A stretch of DNA of 64,000 bases. Origin: Notolepis coatsorum (taxonomy: Eukaryota > Chordata > Actinopteri > Aulopiformes > Paralepididae). The translations under genes were made by a program, and so were the position numbers. Positions 10,843 to 20,059 of the stretch are shown piece after piece. Location of the stretch: NCBI GenBank assembly GCA_963971535.1, contig OZ020599.1, forward strand, positions 96,787,776 through 96,851,775, in the 5' to 3' direction. Each line of letters begins with the position of its first letter. The first letter of the stretch is position 1. The notes under the pieces were generated by a model that ran no database searches, was not told the origin of the DNA, and saw only the letters and a program-made list of their open reading frames with translations.

Positions 10843-11754
10843 CTCATTCCCTGCCAACAACGATTTTATACGTGTTTGTCCGCCAATCGTTGAACGCCAA
10901 CCATGTATATATACGTTATTTGATCGTTATTTCTTTTATTCGCTATTTCCAATCGTTATCCATCCAGGGAGCCTGTTTTACCATAGGGAATGAGTCTGAG
11001 ATCGCAAAAGTCCAATACCGCCGCCTGGTGGTATGCGGCCGATGTTGCACTTCCTTTGAGACTGTGTATGGGGCTGTGCGTCGATGAAATTCCTCCGGGC
11101 GGACTTTTCTAGTAACCTGGACAGATGGCTTCACCCGATCGCATTGAATAGTTTTCGGGACCCCCGATTCATTATGCTGTGGTGGGTTATGTCGTGGCCC
11201 AAATTGACATACGATCTACCAGATGGCAATCAAATAATTGGAATATTCTTTTTGGAATCCCACCGGCCACAGGTAAGAGCAATTTAACGTAGATTTCAGC
11301 TTGATTGTGCCTTGTTTTCATAGCCATCTCCCTGATCAGCATATGGGGTTGTACTAACGAATGCCGTTATTAATCATGCATTCATGATGGAACATAATAC
11401 CGATCATATGCATTTGAATTTTTAAGTGTGGCGTGTGTAGGGACGAAATGCCAATGGATTTAATATAATACACGTATCGGGCTATTACTAGCCTCTGAGG
11501 AATTACCCTAAAGCGCTCTAAAACCATACTTATATTCACCACGGTATAAAACGGGAACGTATGGATGGAGAAATTATTTATTTTTCACACTTGAACGATA
11601 GATACTTGATGTCAAATGGGCCATAGTATTGCATCCATATAGCTATAATATAGAATATAGTTATAGCTCTGCAAACAAGGTGACCGCCCCCATTGGTTTA
11701 ATAATGCATGGCAGCACATAGCCATATCCCGTTCCCAGCGTGGCAGAGAAAGAG
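10843..11754. mobile_element. piggyBac-like non-autonomous element, copy 2
   Basis: 912 bp between TTAA tetranucleotides at 10839-10842 and 11755-11758. Ends are CTCATTCCCTGCCA and (reverse complement) CTCTTTCTCTGCCA. It shares length, termini and internal pieces with 4458-5376, so both are diverged copies of one family. Non-coding. Confidence 0.75.
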
Positions 11755-11925
11755 TTAAAAGACCCTGCTGACAAACACACTTTACAAACGTTTGCTTATT
11801 AAATAATTTTTAAAAGTAATTCAAAAAGAAATAAGTGACGATAAAGTTGTTTGTGCAAGTACCCCACCTTGTTGTGCAAGTGGAGAATTGACATGTCAGA
11901 GAAACACCACATCAAGTAATGGAAG

Positions 11926-12068
11926 CAGGGGCGTAGCTGGGGGGGGGGGGGGTAGCTTAGGATGATTCCAAGGGCCCAGCACTGGGGGGGGCCCCAACAT
12001 TTTTTTTTTTTACTAGACATCACTCAGGTGTATTATTGATGCTCTCATTGATACTATGTTTGTTTCTG

Positions 12069-12113
<45 letters not shown>

Positions 12114-12389
12114 ATATATAGAGAGAGAGGGGGGGGCTTTGGTAGACTATTGCATTGGTCCATTCATTGAAGATGAACGCAATGCGACATCCTTTACTAG
12201 GCTCACCCACCAACAGTGCAGGTGCTGAACTGCTGATCCGAATGTATAGGTAAAAACCATATTATGCATTTTCATCAATAAAAAAATGGCACAAAAAAAT
12301 TCTGCTTGCGCGCTTACGCGCGCTCGCATTCACTGGGGGCCTACAAATACATTCTTTCAGGGGGCCCAGAATCTGGAGCTACACCCCTG
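11926..12389. mobile_element. hAT-like element with microsatellite core
   Basis: 464 bp with ends CAGGGGCGTAGCTGGGG and (reverse complement) CAGGGGTGTAGCTCCAG. Flanked by a perfect 8-bp duplication, AATGGAAG, at 11918-11925 and 12390-12397. It contains a (TG)n run at 12071-12111. Non-autonomous. Confidence 0.88.
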
Positions 12390-12397
12390 AATGGAAG

Positions 12398-13733
12398 AAC
12401 ACACAAATATCAAAGCATTAACACTTTTCATAAGAAATATAGACAAAAATCAAATGGCCTCATACTTTATTGTTGGCTTATAAATATTTGTATTGTTATT
12501 TTAGATAAATAAAACATTTGAAAACATGTAAACTGTAGGCATCATATTTATAGAAAAAAAAATCACATAGGCTACGGTACAATATAGTCTACAATAAGTA
12601 GTTACAACAACAAAAGACAGACAAGACTATGCAATCACAATAAGATCATTAACCATAGTCCTTGCACTATTTACATTGTTTTACAGTCGATACTGTTGTG
12701 CTTGATAATAACACTAGACAGCAAGACACACTTCTTTTTTTTCACGAGTAAAAAGTCACTCCATTTCAGTAAGATACAGTAAGACAGATCTCCAACCATC
12801 AATATTTTATCCTCAGTAACTAAATCGTAGGGTGTTATTACCTTGGTCACGGAGAGCATTCATTTTGTTTTGTAGACACCATCTTATATAGATACCTTCA
12901 CACAACTAGTAAATGGAACAAACTCATAAACGTGCACAGACTAAACCTTTACCAAACTCTTCCCTTGCTACCGACTACCTTTTAAAAGATACAGTGTATT
13001 GGATATGGGCGCAATTTTAAATAGAATCTTTAGCAACTTGACAATGTGGTGTATGTGTTTTTAGCAATACGGTATGCACGTACAAACACGTGCACACACC
13101 CATAATCACACACACACATTGTCCATGTGATATTGCACACAGGCACGCACACACACACATACTGTACAAGCTCATAATACACAAACCTACACATAGACAA
13201 ATGATGAAACATACAGACAAACATGCCAATATACTGCTCACTGATGGACTACAAAGCCCATAGGTCACATGCAACCCACTAGGAGCCCTGAAGATGAACA
13301 TTCAAGGAAACATCTAGATGGGAAGCAGATTATTCCACATCTCACATCCCCAAAGATACATCATTATGTTTACACGTATCCCACATTACATTCTCGTGAA
13401 GCAATGCCTCACGTTCCGTTTCATATCTGTGACAATTGGAGTTGCATTTTTAAAACCATTTTTATTATTGTGATCTGATCTGTATAATAATGATTGTCAT
13501 CGAAGGCCAAAGCAATGGATCACAAGTCTGTCCTATAGCACCTGGGAGGCCAGAAGAGAAGAGCCGTTGAAGGAATGATCAGGTGTATGTGCTACAGGGG
13601 ATCTTTCGTTGTTCATCCATCCTTTTTAAGACATACTCATGCTACTGCTTTATGCATTTCACAAAAAATCCTCTCAGACATTGATGATGTATAGATTATA
13701 TCATTGCTGCTTAATCTACAGTATGTGGAATTG
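12398..13733. other. Stretch with no recognisable gene
   Basis: A/T-rich sequence with a CA-rich patch near 13080-13160. No conserved coding signal or known repeat recognised. Confidence 0.35.
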
Positions 13734-13847
13734 ACCTCTCTCAAACCTCTCTTTTTTCTTCATCCTTCAATCACAACGTTTGGTCCAAGGGAAGCAACGG
13801 TTGTGATTGGAGGATCAAGGAAAAGAGGGGCATGGTTTGAGAGAGGT
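13734..13847. repeat. 114-nt hairpin
   Basis: Outer arms ACCTCTCTCAAACC (13734-13747) and GGTTTGAGAGAGGT (13834-13847); inner arms CAATCACAAC (13768-13777) and GTTGTGATTG (13800-13809); 22-nt loop. The middle pairs imperfectly (CTCTTTTTTC with GAAAAGAGG). It could be a pre-miRNA-like foldback or a tiny MITE. Confidence 0.65.
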
Positions 13848-14018
13848 AAATTCTCCACTTTGCTGTTTCCTTTCCGATTGGCTGAAGTAGAATGTTGGTG
13901 ATGAGCATGATGAGGTAGCATATTGGCAGAGTATGAGGAATGTGGTGCAAGGCACCTATTAACATATAACCTGACACATCACAGCAGCCACATGGCAGCT
14001 TGACATCTCAGGCTACTA

Positions 14019-15042
14019 TTAACGCTCTTCCATCTACATGGGAAATGGTTATCTGGTGAGTAGGGGACACAAAACGACAAGTTAAACTAAACTTTGAAAA
14101 GAAAATCAGCAAAGAACCGTCGAGCTCAGCTGGACGACTTACAATCATGCACATTCTTTACACATCATACAACGTAAAATCATAAGAAATTCATAGCTTC
14201 TGTATGTGTAGCTACACTCCTATCTGTAGCCACTGCACTGTCCTTCCCATTCAAGCCTTGACCCTGCAACCATTTTGAAGTCCACTTGCCATCTAATTGG
14301 CCAGGACATCCAAACGATGGCCCAAAAAATCTGTCAAAATGAGCATTTTTCTGACACTGATGTTATTTCAACATTGTTTAAAGAGAATAATGAGGATTTC
14401 AAATGCACATTTTAGTATACAACACAGGTGGCTGGGTCGGGGCTGCATTTTCCGCCAATCATGTAATATAGCGTTCGAAAGTTGAATTTGCCGCCTTTCG
14501 AACTCCACCTCACTCTACCAATTGCGTGCCTCGGTTCTCGAGTTACATGATGATATATCAGGCGAGCGTCTTTTTACAGGCCGGGCATCAAATGACCACA
14601 TCTGACTGTATATGCTCTAGAACTGAACATTCACCGCTGATGGTGAAAATGATCAGCGTTGTAGCCAACGAGCGTCCGCTTCCAACGATACCCCATGTGG
14701 GGGGGGTGCAAGTGGGGGAAGTAGTGGATTTAAAAAAAGGTTTACCTGTACTACATACTGTAAGACTTCAGACTATGGAACCGCAGTGTTTTCCAGCTCA
14801 TACCTCTATGCTGGAACTTAAAAACAGGAATCTGGCAACCACTAAAGAGAAATGTGAGTACACAAGTTCAAGTTCAACTCAAGTTCAAACCTCTGTTACT
14901 CTATTTCATTAGCACTAAAAGTGATCTTTCAAAAGAGACCAGGCTCATGCATGTGCTAAAAGTATAAAGCTAAGCTTTGCAAAAAAAGTATGCAGTCCTC
15001 AAAAACAAAAATGGCCACTTTTTGGCCCACCTGTTAAGAGGT
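14019..15042. repeat. Interspersed repeat related to 53600-55215
   Basis: Its right half (14840-15042: TTACTCTATTTCATTAGCAC, CAGTCCTCAAAAACAAAAAT, CCTGTTAAGAGGTTAA) recurs at 54045-54125 plus 55110-55216. The left edge near a TTAACGCTCTT at 14019 is a guess. TTAA at both ends would suit a piggyBac-like element. Confidence 0.5.
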
Positions 15043-15298
15043 TAACAAATCGTTAAACACGCGCCTAACAGCATTTCCAGCGTTTCCGGGAAAGTCTTCA
15101 CTACAGTACATAACGCAACATCAGTTGGACTCAGGTCGGCCAGATGTCTGTGGGAACCGGGTACAGAGTATGAGAACAAATCCTCTTTGTTCAACCCGGC
15201 TCGATGCAATGAACGATGTCCACCGAATGGCTTCACTTGGAGATGACGACGGAGTGTGGCTGCTCCCTCCTCCTCCTCCTCCCCGCAGCGGGAGAAGT

Positions 15299-15424
15299 TC
15301 AGTGAAAGTTACTGACGTGACACTTGACGTCGTCCAGGCTCAGGACAGTGCCCTGGTCGTTGTTGTTGTTGTTGTTCTGCTTGTGTTTCTTATCGGAGCA
15401 GCGGCACAGCTTGTGCTTCATCAC
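15299..15424 (-). CDS. asic1: asic1 cytoplasmic C-terminal exon
   Basis: Encodes the start of the cytoplasmic tail of the acid-sensing ion channel: VMKHKLCRCSDKKHKQ, six asparagines (an AAC repeat), DQGTVLSLDDVKCH. The acceptor is CAG before 15424 and the entry phase (YIYE|V) fits the TM2 exon. Two endings are possible. The frame runs to a TGA at 15301-15299, giving ...CHVSNFH; or a GTCAGT donor at 15316-15311 splices after CAC to a last exon starting like the ASIC1 end NPCESLRG. I could not find that last exon between 4 and 15.3 kb. Boundary uncertainty is therefore 15299 versus 15317. Confidence 0.85.
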   Translation of the reverse strand: MMKHKLCRCSDKKHKQNNNNNNDQGTVLSLDDVKCHVSNFH

Positions 15425-15679
15425 CTGAGAGGAAGGAAAGTAGTTTAAGTCACGGCGGTCAATAACTTGGATAATTCTGGTGGGAAAGGATGGGAAGCCG
15501 TGCGATTAGTCCCTTTAGAACCCCTTGATTGGGGTTCTGATCTGAGTTTTTGTCAAAGCAGACGCTCGACACAACATTATAAACCGAGGTCCTGACTGAA
15601 TCTCGGTTGTTAAAGAAGAGTAGGGGGTTCCCCGACGTTCCTGGCCAAATATCCATTCAGGTCTCTGACATCAAGGCCA

Positions 15680-15905
15680 CCCTCCCCCTTAATTGGCTGA
15701 TATCAATCCCCGTCTCCTGAGCCGTTCAGCCATTGTGTAGTGTGATGTGTGCCGGGTGCCAGTGTATGGCAGCCATTGAGCCTGCATAGCCCAAGGTTGG
15801 GTGCTACCAGTGGTGGTGAAGGAGGCAATTTCCACCCTACATTGTGTGGAGCGCTTTGAGTGTCTAGAAAAGCCCTATATAAATGCAATGAATTATTATT
15901 ATTAC
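15680..15905 (+). repeat. Retroposon-like 3' end with (TTA)n tail
   Basis: GTGGAGCGCTTTGAGTGTCT...AAAAGCCCTATATAAATGCA followed by ATTATTATTATTA. This is a common fish interspersed repeat tail. It lies in an asic1 intron. Confidence 0.55.
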
Positions 15906-15954
15906 GTGGAGGAAAAACAATCCATATGAAAATTATTCTGCTTTCAGAATATAG

Positions 15955-16865
15955 CCACCCAACACGTAGTCTGATCCACCCAGCACGTATAGACTGATCC
16001 ACCCAGCACGTAGTCTGGTCCACCCAGCACGTATAGACTGATCCACCCAGCACGTATAGACTGATCCACCCAGCACGTAGTCTGATCCACCCAGCACGTA
16101 TAGACTGATCCACCCAGCACGTAGTCTGGTCCACCCAGCACGTATAGACTGATCCACCCAGCACGTAGTCTGATCCACCCAGCACCCAGACTGATCCACC
16201 CAGCACGTAGTCTGGTCCACCCAGCACGTATAGACTGATCCACCCAGCACGTAGTCTGGTCCACCCAGCACGTATAGACTGATCCACCCAGCACGTAGTC
16301 TGGTCCACCCAGCACCCAGACTGATCCACCCAGCACGTAGTCTGATCCACCCAGCATGTATAGACTGATCCACCCAGCACGTAGTCTGGTCCACCCAGCA
16401 CCCAGACTGATCCACCCAGCACGTAGTCTGGTCCACCCAGCACCAAGACTGATCCACCCAGCACGTAGTCTGGTCCACCCAGCACGTATAGACTGATCCA
16501 CCCAGCACGTAGTCTGGTCCACCCAGCACCCAGACTGATCCACCCAGCACCCAGACTGATCCACCCAGCACGTATAGACTGATCCACCCAGCACATAGTC
16601 TGGTCCACCCAGCACGTATAGACTGATCCACCCAGCACGTAGTCTGGTCCACCCAGCACGTATAGACTGATCCACCCAGCACGTATAGACTGATCCACCC
16701 AGCACGTAGTCTGATCCACCCAGCACGTATAGACTGATCCACCCAGCACACGTAGACCGGTCCACCCAGCACGCAGACTGATCCACCCAGCACGCAGACT
16801 GATCCACCCAGCACGTAGACTGATCCACCCAGCACATAGACTGATCCACCCAGCATATAGACTGA
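15955..16865. repeat. 21/23-bp minisatellite in asic1 intron
   Basis: About 40 units built on GATCCACCCAGCACGTA followed by TAGACT or GTCT, or CCAGACT; units are 21 or 23 bp. The whole array is free of stop codons in all three minus-strand frames (open runs of 404, 313 and 307 codons), which is a composition effect. No evidence that it is translated. Confidence 0.93.
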
Positions 16866-17212
16866 TCGTTAACCTCTGGCTGCATGCACCACCACCAGAG
16901 ACCACCAGGCTTCTCAACTCATCATCAAACCACGACTGCTGCTATTGAGCCTGGGCTGCTACACACCGATGTGCAAAACTGTTGCATACACTCTTTCACA
17001 CAAATCCCCTTTTCATATTATGTATATAGTGCTATAGTTATTTACCTCATACCATTCTGTCTGTGTATGTATATATATACATTTTCTTTATCTTTTTAAC
17101 TTTATATGACTAGTGCTCTATTGTGGCTTGTGCGCTTACTGCTGAGCTGACCTGTTTCTCTTGTCAAATGCAACATAATTACGTCTATGTCCTCCTATAA
17201 CGTGTTTCCTCA

Positions 17213-17329
<117 letters not shown>

Positions 17330-17364
17330 TCATCAGAGACATACTTCATAATAAAACACACAAC

Positions 17365-17740
17365 TAGGGATGCTCGATATTGGCTTTTTTACCGATACCG
17401 ATATACCGATATTGTCCAACTCTTAATTTCCGATACCGATATCAACCGATATCAACCGATACCGATATATGCAGGATTTCCCCCCTCCCCAAAAATGGAA
17501 TAATTTCAGGTAATTAACATTACATATCTCTTGTTGTGGAATTAACACAACATTATGCATACTTTTGACAATAAATAAAATCAGAATTTGTTCTTACTTG
17601 CTTGCCTGGGTAAATAAAGGTTATAGAAATGTAAAAAAAATAAGAATAAAAAAAAATATATGCCGATATTTTCCGATATCACATTCTAATGCCGATATCG
17701 GCCGATAATATCGGTAGGCCGATAATATCGGACATCCCTA
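17365..17740. mobile_element. hAT-like MITE in asic1 intron
   Basis: 376 bp with ends TAGGGATGCTCGATATTGGC and ...GGACATCCCTA. Flanked by a perfect 8-bp duplication, CACACAAC, at 17357-17364 and 17741-17748. Interior is rich in CCGATATCGG-like palindromic words. Non-coding. Confidence 0.88.
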
Positions 17741-17800
17741 CACACAACCAATCAAGTGGTCCATAAAAGACAATCGCACGTCTTTAGAATGAAAGTAGTG

Positions 17801-18650
17801 TCCCTCATCAGCGTAGATATACACCACCTAGAAGATAATATATATACAGTAATTAGAAGATAATAGATATACAGTACCTAGAAGATAATAGATACAGTAC
17901 CTAGAAGATAATAGATACAGTACCTAGAAGATAATAGATACAGTACCTAGAAGATAATAGATACAGTACCTAGAAGATAATAGATATACACCACCTAGAA
18001 TATAATAGATATACAACACCTAGAAGATCATAGATATACAGTAGAAGATAATATATATACAGTACCTAGAAGATAATAGATATACAGTACCTAGAAGATA
18101 ATAGATACAGTACCTAGAAGATCATATATATACACCACCTAGAATATAATAGATACAGTACCTAGAAGATAATAGATACAGTACCTAGAAGATAATAGAT
18201 ATAAAGTACCTAGAAGATAATAGATATACAGTAACTAGAAGATAATAGATATAAAGTACCTAGAAGATAATAGATATACAGCACCTAGAAGATAATAGAT
18301 ATAAAGTACCTAGAAGATAATAGATATAAAGTAACTAGAAGATAATAGATATAAAGTACCTAGAAGATAATAGATATAAAGTACCTAGAAGATAATAGAT
18401 ATACAGTAACTAGAAGATAATAGATATAAAGTACCTAGAAGATAATAGATATACAGCACCTAGAAGATAATATATATAAAGTACCTAGAAGATAATAGAT
18501 ATACAGTAACTAGAAGATAATAGATATACAGTAACTATAAGATAAGATATAAAGTACCTAGAAGATAATAGATATACAGCACCTAGAAGATAATAGATAT
18601 ACAGCACCTAGAAGATAATACATATACAGTGTCTCATCAGCGTAGATATA
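17801..18650. repeat. ~25-bp tandem array derived from an exon-intron junction
   Basis: More than 30 units of the type CTAGAAGATAATAGATATAC plus AGTAC. On the minus strand each unit contains CTTCTAG followed by GTACTG, GTACTTT or GTGCTG. The first form is identical to the end of the adjacent asic1 exon plus its splice donor. The left edge repeats the intron start (CTCATCAGCGTAGATATACA), which also stands at 18634-18653 beside the exon. Confidence 0.92.
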
Positions 18651-18656
18651 CAGTAC

Positions 18657-18748
18657 CTAGAAGTCCAGCTACTTCGTAAGCCTTCTTCTGTTCAATAGTC
18701 TCATAGTTTAGGGCCTCAAAGAAGATATCCAAAACCAGGATGTTGTCC
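18657..18748 (-). CDS. asic1: asic1 exon before TM2
   Basis: A 92-bp exon encoding [20 protein letters not shown] then [10 protein letters not shown], the segment of the extracellular domain leading into TM2. The acceptor is CAG before 18748. The donor is CTAG|GTACTG at 18657/18656, weak relative to consensus and copied many times in the flanking array. Phases 1 and 1 fit neighbours (YIA|D and LLG|D). Confidence 0.95.
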
Positions 18749-18938
18749 CTGTTGACAGAAAGATCATGACAAGTTATATATATTTAGCCTACTGTGACTT
18801 TACCATCTCGAATATGGAGAATCTATCAAGGACACTTTGAGGATGAATCTTGCAATAATCCATGACAGCAAAATCTGGAATCAAATGGATCAAATGTAAT
18901 AAATATGACAGATTTATATCAGGCAGGTTAAGACTCAC

Positions 18939-19092
18939 GCGATGTACTGCTCGGACTTGTTGTATTTCTTGGCTAGATACTTAGCAGAGGCCTTGCTGGG
19001 GATCTTGACGAAGGACAGTTCTTTGCTGAATCGAGTCATGTTGCACGGAGTCTCACACACACAGAAGTCATTGTCTCTCTCCACCAGGAAGT
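18939..19092 (-). CDS. asic1: asic1 extracellular-domain exon
   Basis: A 154-bp exon encoding [20 protein letters not shown], then [20 protein letters not shown] and [12 protein letters not shown]. The CVCETPCN cysteines form part of the disulfide-rich extracellular domain of ASIC/DEG/ENaC channels. Acceptor TCAG before 19092; donor GTGAGT from 18938. The sequence fits ASIC1 better than ASIC2, which reads LLAEKD...CLCRTPCN here. Confidence 0.95.
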
Positions 19093-19172
19093 CTGAGGGC
19101 AAAGAGCAGAGGATCTCTTTTAGAATATATGTTGTTTTTAGATCAGCCTGATCACTTATAGAATTCATGAGA

Positions 19173-19537
19173 CAGTGTGTGTGTGTGTGTGTGTATTTCT
19201 CTGTGCGAGTGTGTATGTCTGTGTTTGTGTGTGTGTGTGTGTGTGCACTGTGTATATATGTCTGTGTGTGTAATGTATGTGTGTGTGTGTATACTGTATA
19301 TCTGTATCTGCGTGTATATGTCTGTATGCGTGTGTATGTACGTGCGTGTGCATGTGTGTGTGTCTGCGTGTGTACTGTCTATATTTGTGTGTGTGTGTAT
19401 ATTTGTCTGTGTGTGTGTGTATATTTGTCTGTGAGAGTGTGTGTATATTTGTCTGTGCGAGTGTGTGTATATTTGTCTGTGTGTGTGTGTGTGTATATTT
19501 GTCTGTGCCAGTGTGTATGGCCATTGGCACGTGTGTG
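19173..19537. repeat. TG-rich microsatellite
   Basis: Imperfect (TG)n with TATATTTGTCTGTG interruptions in an asic1 intron; the Gypsy element at 19543 inserted at its edge. Long open frames here are low-complexity (Cys-Val) artefacts. Confidence 0.9.
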
Positions 19538-19542
19538 TATAT

Positions 19543-19912
19543 TGTGGCAACCCCAAGCCACCCCTGGGCTTGGTGATTGATGGGCGCTATGTGGCGACCC
19601 AATGGCTGGGCGCTGCCCATGTTTGGGCGTCCGCTTCCGGACGCACCTGTCACTAAATACCCATCAGAGTGATTACCTGATTAGCGAATCACGGCGCGGT
19701 GCGCCTGTTGGAGAGGGGGGACTTAATGGAGCCGAGGAGCCTCCTCTCAGTCCCCCGTAGCAGCGCAAGGCAAAAGGCCACAGAGCGGAGACGCCGCCCG
19801 GCCGACAGCAAACCGTTATTATTTGATTAAGAAAATAAAGAGTATGATTTTGGGAACTGCAACCTGTCTGTGTGTTGTTTATTCTGCCACCCCTACACCT
19901 GGAATTGCCACA
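19543..19912 (+). repeat. 5' LTR of the Gmr1-like element
   Basis: 370 bp with TGT...ACA ends. It contains an AATAAA-like signal (GAAAATAAAGAG) about 80 bp from its end. Identical by eye to the 3' copy. Confidence 0.95.
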
Positions 19913-19999
19913 GTGGTGGAGAATGCGGGCATAGTCTACTGGCAATCAGGGGTGCAGAATAAACAACAATAGACTTTATCAGAATAGAATAAAAGAAAT

Positions 20000-20037
<38 letters not shown>

Positions 20038-20059
20038 TAAATTTAATAACGGAAAAAGC

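Noticed and set aside
15703-16917. 404-codon reverse open frame with repeated CWVDQ/RAGWI motifs
   Set aside because: It is a stop-free minisatellite open in all three reverse frames inside an intron, with no start context or domain. Reported as a repeat, not a gene.
19152-19656. Open frames rich in Cys-Val or Thr-His
   Set aside because: Translations of TG/CA microsatellite; the same happens at 25739-26463 and 57375-58027.
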